Positions 32,597 to 42,328 of a stretch of 64,000 nucleotides of DNA are shown here, piece after piece (position 1 is the stretch's first letter; every line of letters starts with the position of its first letter). Below the pieces are notes generated by a model. The model saw only the letters and a list, made by a program, of their open reading frames with translations. It was not told the origin of the DNA and ran no database searches. The position numbers and the translations under genes were made by a program. The DNA is from Henningerozyma blattae CBS 6284 (taxonomy: Eukaryota > Ascomycota > Saccharomycetes > Saccharomycetales > Saccharomycetaceae), in contig NC_020191.1 in NCBI RefSeq assembly GCF_000315915.1, positions 1 through 64,000 of the forward strand. Reading direction: 5' to 3'.

Positions 32597-34330
32597 ATGA
32601 TAGTAGAATCAATTGGAAATGGAAATAAGTTACCAGAGAAACTAAATCATGACTATGAGATCAAGGAATTTGATAAAACTATACATCCTGATGATATTAT
32701 ACTGGAAGAACGAATAATATTGGGTAAAAGGTATACATGTGCATACAATAATGAACGAACATCTCAACTTGGCTCAATATTTGAATATATGAAGAAAAAA
32801 ATGGGGGCATTTGATGAAGCTCCCAGCGATCATTTACTTGATTATGATACAAAGAATGTAGAAGATAATACTATAAGGTCAGATGATTTAGTTACTATTA
32901 ATATGAAAGAAGGGCATATTAATAGAAGGGATGGTAAGGTTACACCATATAATCTTGAGGCTGATGATGATTCAGTTGAATTTTTGGAAGATTGCAAATC
33001 AAGATTAATTTTTACTTATAGAACCAATTTTTCACCTATTGAAAGGGCTCCTGATGGGCCATCACCTATAAATGTTAGTGTACTTTTCCGTGATACATTA
33101 TTTAATACAGTAAACCATGTTTTAAATAATCCTAATAGTTTTACTACCGATATTGGATGGGGCTGTATGATTAGAACCGGTCAAAGTTTATTGGGAAATG
33201 CTTTACAAATAATAAATTTAGGTCGAAATTTCCGAATAAATAATCAGTCTAATAATCCAAATACGAAAAATATTAAAGAAGAAGACATTATTGAATGGTT
33301 TTATGATAATCCAAATAAGCCATTTTCTATACACAAATTTGTTGATAAAGGGATGAGGATATCGGATAAAAAGCCTGGAGAATGGTTCGGACCTTCAACT
33401 ACATGCACAGCAATACAAAGTTTAATATATGAATTTCCTGAATGTGGTATAGATGAATGTATTTTATCAGTATCAAGTGGTGATATTTATGAAGATGAAA
33501 TCAATGAGCATTTCCAAAAAAATGAAAATACTATCATTTTAATATTATTGGGTGTCAAATTAGGTATTGATAAGATCAATCAATGCTATTTCAATGATAT
33601 TAAAGATATATTAAACAGTCGATATAGTTGCGGTATATCTGGTGGGCGGCCATCATCATCTTTATATTTTTTTGGTCATATGAATGAATATTTATATTAT
33701 TTTGATCCTCATAAACCACAACTACAATTAAATGAAGACTTTAAAAACTCATGTCATTCGACTGATTATTCTAAAATATTAATTTCTGAAATTGATCCAT
33801 CTATGTTAATTGGATTTTATCTCAAGGGTAAAAAAGATTGGGATAATTTTAAAGAAGAAGTTAAGAATTCAACTATAATAAATATAATGGAAAAGATGCC
33901 CAAGGATATAGATATTGAATTATCAGAAGATGATGAGCAAGAAGAAGAGGAGGAAGCACGAGAAGAAGAAGATACAGCTACTAAGAAACATAAGCCAGAT
34001 ACTGCAAATAATTTTAAATTAGACGGTTTTCTAGTTGAAGATGATGAACAATATATAGATATTAAACATGTTTCCAATGACAGAAAACGAATAGCCAGAA
34101 ACACACCTGTACCTTTGAAAATGAGTATCAATTTAAACTTGTTTGATGAGCAAGAAGAATATGTTGATGTAGATAAGAACATTAAAGTGAATTATAAAGA
34201 AGATCGATTTCAAAGTATTAATTGTAAGAATCAAGATATTATGATAGTGGGGAATCAATCTAGCGAAGGTGTTAACATTGAAGTGGAAAAAATACTGGTA
34301 GAGCATGATACAGTTGAAGCGGAAACATGA
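32597..34330 (+). CDS. ATG4: Autophagy cysteine protease Atg4
   Basis: This 577-residue C54 peptidase cleaves the C-terminus of Atg8 and later releases Atg8 from phosphatidylethanolamine. The catalytic cysteine is Cys190 in DIGWGCMIRTGQS. The Asp and His of the triad are in YYFDPHKPQ (Asp370, His372). GISGGRPSSSLYF (346-358) is also typical. The C-terminal 160 residues are extra: an acidic Glu-rich run near 440-455, followed by two acidic-flanked aromatic motifs, YIDI (in DDEQYIDIKHV) and YVDV (in QEEYVDVDKN), which resemble Atg8-interacting motifs. The S. cerevisiae protein is 494 residues. Its place (YNL223W before SSU72) is conserved. Confidence 0.96.
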   Translation: MIVESIGNGNKLPEKLNHDYEIKEFDKTIHPDDIILEERIILGKRYTCAYNNERTSQLGSIFEYMKKKMGAFDEAPSDHLLDYDTKNVEDNTIRSDDLVTINMKEGHINRRDGKVTPYNLEADDDSVEFLEDCKSRLIFTYRTNFSPIERAPDGPSPINVSVLFRDTLFNTVNHVLNNPNSFTTDIGWGCMIRTGQSLLGNALQIINLGRNFRINNQSNNPNTKNIKEEDIIEWFYDNPNKPFSIHKFVDKGMRISDKKPGEWFGPSTTCTAIQSLIYEFPECGIDECILSVSSGDIYEDEINEHFQKNENTIILILLGVKLGIDKINQCYFNDIKDILNSRYSCGISGGRPSSSLYFFGHMNEYLYYFDPHKPQLQLNEDFKNSCHSTDYSKILISEIDPSMLIGFYLKGKKDWDNFKEEVKNSTIINIMEKMPKDIDIELSEDDEQEEEEEAREEEDTATKKHKPDTANNFKLDGFLVEDDEQYIDIKHVSNDRKRIARNTPVPLKMSINLNLFDEQEEYVDVDKNIKVNYKEDRFQSINCKNQDIMIVGNQSSEGVNIEVEKILVEHDTVEAET

Positions 34331-34747
34331 GCTTTTTTTAATTTTATATACGCGTTTTGTTTTATATTCGAATGTTGAAATTTTTTTTTATTAAACTAAC
34401 ATTAATTAATTATTTATAGATATATTATTTTATATTATTTTTATTTTTAAACCGGGTAAATGGAGTAACTTTCTTGACTTTTTTCTTTTTTTAACATTCT
34501 TTGGCTTAAATATAGTACGGCATTCCGTAACAAATAAATAAAAAAAATTACGAAAAGCCAATTAAGAAATTGATTTACCAAAAGAAGGTGATGAATAATT
34601 ATTTTTTTTAAAAAAAATAAAATTAGATAAAATAAGATAAATAAAAAAAAGATATAACAAGATCGACATTTAATCTTTCTTAAAAAATACATTTGCTAAT
34701 CTAATTCTTCAATTTTCGCTAAGCACAAAGCAAGTTATATAATCAAG
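34331..34747 (+). promoter_or_regulatory. ATG4-SSU72 spacer with Reb1-type site
   Basis: In this tandem spacer CGGGTAA at 34453-34459 matches the Reb1 core (TTACCCG on the other strand). Reb1 opens promoters and also blocks readthrough transcription, so the site could end ATG4 transcription and clear the SSU72 promoter. T- and A-tracts surround it. Confidence 0.5.
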
Positions 34748-35356
34748 ATGGATACTTTAAAATTTTGTACGGTTTGTGCGTCTAATAACAATAGATCTAT
34801 GGAAGCTCATAAAGTTTTGAGCGAAGCTGGTTATAACGTGGAAAGTTATGGGACTGGGTCTGCAGTCCGTCTTCCAGGTCTATCGATTGATAAGCCCAAC
34901 GTATATTCTTTCGGCACACCATACAATGATATATATAATGATCTTTTAAGCCAATCTCAAACCCGTTATACGTCTAATGGGCTGTTACAAATGTTGGATC
35001 GTAATAGAAAGATTAAGAAGGCTCCTCAACGTTGGCAAGAAGAACATTCTCGAACATTTGACATTGTATTTACTTGTGAAGAAAGATGTTTTGATGCAGT
35101 ATGTGATGATTTAAGAACAAGAAACGGTATCGAAGGGTCAATCGTACATATTTTCAATGTCGAGATCAGAGATGATAATGAAAATGCCAAGACGGGTGGT
35201 CAAGCCATTAGGGAATTGGCAGATATGTTAACTGCTCACAGTCAAGAATCTGAATCTCAAAACAAACCATTTTCTGATGGCATTCCCACCATCTTGGCCA
35301 AATGGCAAGAGGCTCATCCAAACTTACCATGCTTATATGCACCTGGATATTATTAA
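34748..35356 (+). CDS. SSU72: RNA polymerase II CTD phosphatase Ssu72
   Basis: This 202-residue essential phosphatase removes Ser5 phosphate from the Pol II C-terminal domain within the cleavage and polyadenylation factor, acting in 3'-end formation and termination. The CX5R active-site loop CASNNNRS starts at Cys10, with Arg16. The long conserved stretch VRLPGLSIDKPNVYSFGTPY and the final LYAPGYY match the family. Length is nearly that of S. cerevisiae (206), with a few residues fewer before the catalytic loop. It follows ATG4 as in YNL222W. Confidence 0.98.
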   Translation: MDTLKFCTVCASNNNRSMEAHKVLSEAGYNVESYGTGSAVRLPGLSIDKPNVYSFGTPYNDIYNDLLSQSQTRYTSNGLLQMLDRNRKIKKAPQRWQEEHSRTFDIVFTCEERCFDAVCDDLRTRNGIEGSIVHIFNVEIRDDNENAKTGGQAIRELADMLTAHSQESESQNKPFSDGIPTILAKWQEAHPNLPCLYAPGYY

Positions 35357-36811
35357 ATTTTACATTTAATATCTCATTTGATATATTGCCCATTGCTTTG
35401 GCAACCCTATCTTATATCAGTCCAGCCCAACCCAGCCCAGCCCCAACCATACTCTCGGATTAACCCTATACTTACGTAACCCTATCCGGATTTTCTCTTA
35501 GCCCTATCTCGGAAAATCATCGCCAAGTTTTTTTCTCGGAAGAATATAGTTTCTCCATTAGGAATTCGGGCCGGCTACCGACTCGGCTTCTCGGAACGCA
35601 AAAAAAAATATTTTTATACGAGCCGACTAAAATATTATGGTAATGTGACCCAGAAAAAGTGCAGGCTGGCCAACTAAAGGGGGCATCACAAAAACTGACC
35701 CTAGGAGATTACCGAATTGGGCAATTTCGAGGGTATTCATTACTAAGGTGAAATATTATAATAACATAATATCAGTCAATACATGAATCAATCAAGCATT
35801 TAATCAATCATATTATCAAATTAATCAAATGGAAATGACATCTCGATTTCTAAATCTTAGATCTTAATTTTATTGATGTATATTTAGCCACCTCTATCTG
35901 ACGGTATGTTTTTTAAACAGTTGTTATTGGTTTAAAATTTATTTATAACCATTTTTCTATTCTTTTGCTTTGTTTACATCACTTTTGAGTATTTAATTCC
36001 TAGAATATTCAAATCACTGTTCAGAGATTAACCAATTTACACACACATATACGTACAAATACGCTGGAAAACTGGGTTAGGTCTATACGTTTCCTTAATC
36101 TGGAAATCTACATTAACTTCTTTCTCTTTTTTTGCCTTTACCCACACGAGCATCAAAAATTATAGGCAATATAGATACTTGTTGAGATATTTTACACCAA
36201 GTTTTCGAGTTACATTGATTTTGATTTGATTTTAATTTGATTATTTTAATTAACTCAATCATTCTTTATCCATTTCAAGAAAAATCTGTTATTTTACGTT
36301 AAGCCAAGACATTTTTTATTCTCATTATTTTATTTGTATTTTTCTTTTTTTTTAAAAATTCCCTTAATATTTCAAGCTTTTTTTTGTTCCAATAATAAAA
36401 AATAAAAAAATAGCCACAAACTAATATAATTAAAACTTAATCAATAATAATTCCTGGGCATTTCATATTTTGATCTTTGCTTACTTCTTCCGTGTCGTTC
36501 AATTTAATATTTGCTTCGCTAATTTTGATTTCCTTCATTTGTTTAAACAACGCCAAAAACATTTTTTTTTTTGACGTTCGTGTATTTTCATTTAAATATA
36601 TTCCAGATTTTTAATATATTAAAAATATTCTTCCTTTATTGTTATTATTTTTCTCTTTTACTCTCACTTTCACTTTCACTTGATAATATTAGTCGACAGG
36701 TAATATAATATTGATATAACTAAAGATATAACACACAAGTTTCCCATATACTTTTAACAAGCCCACTTACAACCATACACTTAAACTTACAATTACACTT
36801 ACATTTATACA
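35357..36811. promoter_or_regulatory. 1.45 kb spacer before AIM6 with an AACCCTAT cluster and GC island
   Basis: The left part (35400-35760) is markedly GC-rich for this genome. It has four (A/G)CCCTAT boxes: AACCCTAT at 35403-35410, 35462-35469 and 35478-35485, and AGCCCTAT at 35500-35507. There is also a CAGCC/CAACC pentanucleotide run at 35423-35450 and several CTCGG motifs. The boxes resemble Tbf1-type sites, often found near snoRNA genes, but no C/D or H/ACA RNA can be called. From 36100 to 36811 the DNA is T- and then A-rich and looks like an ordinary AIM6 promoter. Confidence 0.45.
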
Positions 36812-38206
36812 ATGGTTCTTTGCGGCAAATCGTGGATATTAACCATAATGATCTACCTAGTACTAGGCATGCTTATTTTATCACAACATGATGAAATAGC
36901 AAATTCAAATAATAAGATTGCCTTACCTATAGTAACTATTAAGAAAGGTCCAAAAGCTGTAGCAAGTCATATATCTGATTTAGGTTTAACAGGTGATGAT
37001 CTTATTGTTTTCTTCAAGAAAAATTTAAGAAAGATTATAACTTATGATTCCAAATATAGAGATCTTTCAAAAATAAAAAATATTAAAGTCTCCCAGTACT
37101 ATGATGTCTTTTATAGATATTTATTCTTAGAGACTCCAGATTCCTCTCCAGATAGTGGTTTGGATTCCTCAATGAAAATCCCAACACTTCATAAATTAAC
37201 AAGGAATGTAACTCCTTTACCAATACATTCTCATAATGATTATTGGAGAGATTTACCCTTATTTGAAGCTTTAATGTACGGTTCTACTAGTGTTGAAGCT
37301 GACATTTGGAATGTTCCAAAAAATTCTAATGCAAAAAATATTAATTTGATGGATTTTAATGGCATGGATAAAAAATTATTAAATAAAGATATTAATGATT
37401 ATAAATTAGCAGTTGGTCATAATATTAATTATTTGGATACTAAAAATAGATTATTGGATAATCTATATACAACTCCATTGAAATTAATGTTAGATGAAGT
37501 TAATATTAATATTAAGGATAGTAAAAAAAGTCATCATCTAACAAGAGATATTAAAAACCCTAATTCCATCCCCCATAAAGACTATGACCTTGTATTAGAA
37601 AATGAACCTAAAATTGGTGTGTTTTATGATTCTCCTCATACTACTTTATACTTCTATTTGGATTTTAAATCGGATGATAATGAATTGACCTATAAATTAT
37701 TATTAAAAGATTATTTGAAACCATTGATTGATCAAAATTATTTATCTTATTATGATATTGTCAAAAATGAAATTGTTTCAAATCCAATTACTGTCATTTT
37801 GACTGGGAATTATCCAAGAAAATTACTTAATATTATTAATTCCATTGAAGGTATTAATTCGAATAAATTATATACTTTTATGGAAGCTCCATTAGATGAT
37901 TTAAAAAATTTAAATGAAGAGCAATTAAAATTCTCGATAGTCTCTTCAACATCATTTTCAAGTTTATTGGAAAAATGTGATTCATCACCATGGCAAGTAG
38001 TTTGGAGAGGTGAAATGACATCACATGAAATTAATTGTATTAAAAATTATATGATTCAAGCTCAATCAAAAGGTTTTAAGACAAGAATTTGGGGGGTACC
38101 TTCATGGCCAAAAAATGTCGAAAGAACATTATGGAAACAACAGATCAGGGATTTAAATGTGGACTTCTTAAATGTGGATGATTTAGCCTCTGCTGTTGAT
38201 TTTTAA
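36812..38206 (+). CDS. AIM6: Aim6, PLC-like phosphodiesterase fold protein
   Basis: This 464-residue protein belongs to the Aim6 family (YDL237W), of uncertain biochemical role; loss in S. cerevisiae disturbs mitochondrial inheritance. It starts with a hydrophobic signal or anchor segment (about 7-24). The PLC-like phosphodiesterase (TIM-barrel) signature is seen at PIHSHNDYWRDLPLFEAL (from residue 137) and VEADIW (161-166), which supply the usual His, Asn and Glu/Asp positions. The C-terminus has RIWGVPSWPKNVERTLW and NVDDLASAVDF. It is longer than the S. cerevisiae protein (390) through loops. It comes from the chromosome IV series and sits among chromosome XIV genes. Confidence 0.9.
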   Translation: MVLCGKSWILTIMIYLVLGMLILSQHDEIANSNNKIALPIVTIKKGPKAVASHISDLGLTGDDLIVFFKKNLRKIITYDSKYRDLSKIKNIKVSQYYDVFYRYLFLETPDSSPDSGLDSSMKIPTLHKLTRNVTPLPIHSHNDYWRDLPLFEALMYGSTSVEADIWNVPKNSNAKNINLMDFNGMDKKLLNKDINDYKLAVGHNINYLDTKNRLLDNLYTTPLKLMLDEVNINIKDSKKSHHLTRDIKNPNSIPHKDYDLVLENEPKIGVFYDSPHTTLYFYLDFKSDDNELTYKLLLKDYLKPLIDQNYLSYYDIVKNEIVSNPITVILTGNYPRKLLNIINSIEGINSNKLYTFMEAPLDDLKNLNEEQLKFSIVSSTSFSSLLEKCDSSPWQVVWRGEMTSHEINCIKNYMIQAQSKGFKTRIWGVPSWPKNVERTLWKQQIRDLNVDFLNVDDLASAVDF

Positions 38207-38545
38207 ATTCAATTTTTTGAAGCACTTTCTAGCTTTATTATATTTCGTCATTTTTTATCATTTTAAATTTTTTCTTTTTCAATTCTCTATTTTCTATATG
38301 CATACCCTTCATTACAATTTATCTCTTATGACATTCTTCACTTCTTTAATAGAAATTTATATATTCGGTTATATACTTAATTTTAATTTAATGACATCTT
38401 TATACTTACTCATTAAGAATACTTTATTTTATTTTTTTAGTAATTCATAAAAATATACATCATCTGAAATATAATCATTATGAAAAAAAAAAAAAAATTA
38501 CATTTAAAATTTTAATTTCAATTAATTGAAATTAAAATGAGAAAA
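38207..38545. other. Spacer between AIM6 and U1 snRNA 3' ends
   Basis: AT-rich, with a T-rich 3' flank after AIM6 and an A13 run near 38483. No conserved frame; the spacer serves two converging transcripts. Confidence 0.5.
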
Positions 38546-39259
38546 GAAAGATGCATCAAAAATTATAAGACCCGCCCATCTCCAATAAAATTCTCCAGGA
38601 TTTTAGTTAAAAATACGAATATTTTAAAACTATGTCTCTAAGGTCAATTATCGATTTAAAACAATATCTTAAAAAATGAAAAAAAAATTCTCATTATTAA
38701 AATATCATTCAAATCAATGCAAACCTAGTAGATATGAAAACAATTGATATTACTTCTATTCAACCTTCACAGAAATATACTTAATCAACCGGGGTCGATT
38801 AAACAATTAATGGAATCAATAGAATATAAAATAATAAATTTTCTACCAAACTAAATTTTCATCGACTTTAAAGGCTCTCCTAAACAGAATTCCAACTCCT
38901 CCAATGCTGATTTGTTTTCAGCACCATCCTTCTCCAGGCAGAAGAAACAAAGGGCTTCAAAAATATTTAAAATGCTCAAATAAATTTATTAATCTCAATG
39001 AGAATAACAAATGTACCAAAACATAAAATACAATTGAAACGAAGGAATGAGACGTCGGCAAGCACACCTTTCGCCAACTTGTGTGTAATGGACAAGGGAG
39101 CTTACGTCAATTAAGTATTTGAAATAGAACTTTAGAATAAAAATAAAAATTCTTATTTAAAATCAAATTTCAACGTAAACGCTTAGCGTCCCTTTAATTG
39201 AAAGAGCATACTTGAACAAAAGGACTTCTTGATCTCCCATGTTATCTTAAGGTAAGTAT
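38546..39259 (-). ncRNA. SNR19: U1 spliceosomal snRNA
   Basis: The RNA begins on the minus strand at 39259 with ATACTTACCTTAAGATA, the U1 5' end that pairs with intron 5' splice sites. Next comes GGGAGATCAAGAAGTCC (39238-39222), the conserved stem-loop I block. Deep in the molecule is CCAGGCAGAAGAAACAAAGG read on the plus strand (38937-38956), matching the S. cerevisiae U1 as I remember it. Near the 3' end is TCTTATAATTTTTGAT (38570-38555), the Sm site with its flank. The 3' end is set about 10 bases beyond that site by analogy, so the length of about 714 nt is approximate. S. cerevisiae U1 is 568 nt; yeast U1 RNAs are enlarged and vary in the middle. It lies downstream of POP1 on the same strand. 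Confidence 0.93.
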
Positions 39260-39676
39260 GGTTTTTTTAAAAAAGAATTCAAGAAATAATAATAACTAAT
39301 AATTCAACTTGATAATATTGAAACTTACTACGCCAAAATAGAAAATGCTTAAACTATTTATACCTCTATAAATTTTCCGATAATTGAGAGAAAATGAGAG
39401 AAAATGAGAGAAAAAAAATTAATCAAAAAATATAAAGAAAAAATCGTTTGAGCATTATGTGGTGTTTGGGTGCTACATTTTTTTTATCAAATGTCATAAA
39501 TGTTGCTAAATATCATTAAAATTATAAATTATGTATTATATTATTATTCTATCAAAATGAATGTAAAGAATGAGATGTGTTGCAGAGTTAGACATGTACT
39601 CTGATATTACTTGTGATTAGATAAATATGGCAGGGTATAGAAATGTTTGAAACTCTGCAAGAGAAAAATATAATCT
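39260..39676 (-). promoter_or_regulatory. U1 snRNA upstream region
   Basis: About 420 bp between the end of the extended POP1 frame and the U1 start. It has TATA-like stretches (TATTTATACC near 39355) and three 10-bp tandem copies of TGAGAGAAAA at 39385-39414. Confidence 0.5.
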
Positions 39677-39934
39677 TTAGAGTTTAATTTCTTCCCATAA
39701 AGCAAGTCGATAAACATTTGTACCAACGTTTCTAATTAAAACATATCTTTCATTTTTCATAGATTCAGCCACACCTAAGTCAATAAATGCAGTAGCCACA
39801 CCTTTACCTTTACCTAAATGCATAGTTGCGCTTGTAACGAACCCGATTAAATCGGTAATTTCAGGTAAGGGATTAATAATATCGTGATCAATTCTACCAT
39901 TTGCCTTATATACAATATCTTTATTTTTTTCCTA
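39677..39934 (-). other. POP1 C-terminal extension behind an in-frame TAG
   Basis: The POP1 frame meets TAG at 39934-39932 but continues in the same frame for 84 sense codons to TAA at 39679-39677. The extension is protein-like and has the features expected of the Pop1 C-terminus: LIGFVTSATMHLGKGKGVAT, then LIRNVGTNVYRLALWEE near the end. With it the protein would be about 883 residues, against 875 in S. cerevisiae. A sequencing error, a real nonsense allele, or programmed readthrough would all give this picture. No splice signals surround the stop. Confidence 0.85.
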
Positions 39935-42328
39935 ATGAGTTACATCCTTTTGAGGTATTTTATAAATTCTTGCATTATCTTTTGGGTGGCCTTTCCCCAT
40001 CATTGTACATGAAATTGGCATGACAGGTAATGGTGTTATATTGATATCTGTACGGCTCCATTTAGATTTTGGTTGTGCATTCTTTAAGCAAATCGGTAAG
40101 GTTGAATTATCGAATGAGGCTTGAGAAACGATATCCTTATAATATTCAAATAAGTCATTAACTACTTCAATTAGCCTATTTCCATTTTCATCAAATTGTG
40201 AAGTACGATTTGAATTGATTAAGTTAATTGATGAATTATTATTTTCTTGTAATAAGTATTTAATACCATTATGTAAAATCTGTAAAAATTTCCAATCACA
40301 ACTGAAATAATCACCCAATTCACCTGTATTGAAGTTCAATAATTCTACTTTTTGATTTCCCACTGTATCAATCCTATGTATATCTTTTATCTTGGAATAA
40401 TTTACTCTTTTACTTAGTGGTTTTTTTTCCCATCTTAGTCTTGATGCTTGGCTTTTATATAAGGAATTTTCCAAATATCCAATCTTAGTGAATGGATAAT
40501 CATCAGGGAAATATAATTTTTTCCTTTCAAAATTTAATTGTTGAAATTGTCTTAATCCAGAATGATGAATTCTTGAAATTCTATTCAATTGATACCAAAA
40601 TGGTAAAATCCAAAACCAAGGAACTATTAATACCCAATCATTTTCTTTTGGTCTTCTGATTAAGAGAAGTGGAATCGAACTATCTCTTTTAGGATTGAAT
40701 TGTATCGTATTATTGAAATGAAAATTTGAGTTTTGGTTAGGATGAGATAATAAACTTTGGCGTCTTCTTGCCAATTGTTTTAAAGTTGAAAAGTTCTTAT
40801 AAGACTCATTTCTCTTTGAAGGATTTGTTAAATCATCTACTACTTGATTATATTCATCTTTAATAGATGAGTCAATAAATTTGTTATTCAATTCAATTAT
40901 ATCATCAATAGAAATACTTTCTTTTGTTAAAGGCTGAGGTTTATTTAAAAACCTTGGATCTATTGCATTTAATCCGAATAAGCAACGTTTGGGTAAAACT
41001 GATGAATCAGTAATAGAGGCAATTTTTTTAAAAAGTTTAAAAGATTGTGAATCATTAGTAGGTGTTCTTAAGATAGAAGACAATGCGGTCAAAGATTTTG
41101 CACCTTTAATAGTAATACTACCAAGAGAATAACGGCAATCATTTAAAATCAAATCTTTATCATCCAATTGTTGTAAAAGTTTGAATACTGTCGCATAGAT
41201 GGAAGGATGTAATCTGATCATAACTTTTGTTGGGTTTAGCCATAATAGTTCTACTGAACCCAATATTTCCAAATCATTAGAGTTTATATCATAGCATAAT
41301 CCTGAAAACCAATACGAAGATTGAATATATTTGGAAGATATTTTTTTTTGATTTATTAATCTTGAAATAATATTTATTAATATGGCGGAATCTTTATGAA
41401 TTAATATTAATGTACCAATGAATGAAGTGTCTTGAACAAGAGCACCGTCTGATTTAGCCACATCATTACCAATTCTATGTGCCAATCTAAAACATTTCTG
41501 AGTTGGAGACCAAGGTATTTGATACCCCCATCGTTTAATCATATGGCATCTTTTAGCATTCCAAACATGAGTTGTCAACCAAATGAAATCAGATTGTCTT
41601 TTTATATATTTAATTCTACCTTTAAGTTTTGGTGCTAATTCATTTATACCTGTATTATCATAACAACCTAATTGATTATTTAAAATGGCAATTGAAGAAT
41701 TTTTGGTATTTTTTTTAGCATTTTTTTGATTTTTAATCAAATTCTGTAAAGCTTTAATTTTGGAACGTAAATTAACAGTTCTTGAACCTAATAGTTCATC
41801 GGGTAATGATAATTTCAAAGCCATCGTTTTAGTGGCTAATCTTAACAATTTAACAGACATTTTGGCCCTATACAGCTGTCTGGATGTCAACCCATTCTTT
41901 TGTGAATTATTTGATTTTTTTTTCTTAATGGTTTGTTGATCAGTCTTCAACATTTCTTTAATGGCTCTATTTCTTAAACGTTTAGGAATTCTTCTTACAT
42001 TATGAGAGGCAGTTCTTCTACGTAGTTTTCTTGGTAAATCTTGAAACACTCTTGTAGAGTTTGAATTTTTCGAGTTATGAATTGCCAATTGCAATTGTTT
42101 AATTTCATACGATCTTGAATCAATGAATGTGTTAACATTCAACATCCCTCCAGATTCGGAGAGCTCCTTCACCTCTGAATCATTACTCTTATCCTTTAAT
42201 GAATAAGTCACAGCTTGTGACCTAATGATTCTTGCATTGGCAATTTTATTTCTTTTGAACAATTGATTTTTATTCAAGAGTTTCTTACCCCCACTACTAC
42301 TACTATTAGGAGTGGAACTTCTTGCCAT
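39932..42328 (-). CDS. POP1: RNase P / RNase MRP protein subunit Pop1
   Basis: This is the largest protein of nuclear RNase P and RNase MRP, needed for tRNA 5' processing and pre-rRNA cleavage. The frame up to the first stop encodes 798 residues. The N-terminus is basic, with LPRKLRRRTASHNVRRIPKR (about 98-117), a typical Pop1 RNA-binding segment. The Pop1 N-terminal domain follows, with HVWNAKRCHM. The POPLD domain around 555-640 contains WVLIVPWFWILPFWYQLNRI. The frame closes just after GHPKDNARIYKIPQ with an in-frame TAG, about 84 codons before the expected end (see the extension entry). Divergent from ADE12, as YNL221C and YNL220W are. Confidence 0.95.
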   Translation of the reverse strand: MARSSTPNSSSSGGKKLLNKNQLFKRNKIANARIIRSQAVTYSLKDKSNDSEVKELSESGGMLNVNTFIDSRSYEIKQLQLAIHNSKNSNSTRVFQDLPRKLRRRTASHNVRRIPKRLRNRAIKEMLKTDQQTIKKKKSNNSQKNGLTSRQLYRAKMSVKLLRLATKTMALKLSLPDELLGSRTVNLRSKIKALQNLIKNQKNAKKNTKNSSIAILNNQLGCYDNTGINELAPKLKGRIKYIKRQSDFIWLTTHVWNAKRCHMIKRWGYQIPWSPTQKCFRLAHRIGNDVAKSDGALVQDTSFIGTLILIHKDSAILINIISRLINQKKISSKYIQSSYWFSGLCYDINSNDLEILGSVELLWLNPTKVMIRLHPSIYATVFKLLQQLDDKDLILNDCRYSLGSITIKGAKSLTALSSILRTPTNDSQSFKLFKKIASITDSSVLPKRCLFGLNAIDPRFLNKPQPLTKESISIDDIIELNNKFIDSSIKDEYNQVVDDLTNPSKRNESYKNFSTLKQLARRRQSLLSHPNQNSNFHFNNTIQFNPKRDSSIPLLLIRRPKENDWVLIVPWFWILPFWYQLNRISRIHHSGLRQFQQLNFERKKLYFPDDYPFTKIGYLENSLYKSQASRLRWEKKPLSKRVNYSKIKDIHRIDTVGNQKVELLNFNTGELGDYFSCDWKFLQILHNGIKYLLQENNNSSINLINSNRTSQFDENGNRLIEVVNDLFEYYKDIVSQASFDNSTLPICLKNAQPKSKWSRTDINITPLPVMPISCTMMGKGHPKDNARIYKIPQKDVTH

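Noticed and set aside
39926..39945. Intron removing the POP1 TAG
   Set aside because: The only GT...AG around the stop would be about 12 nt, far too short, and there is no branch point.
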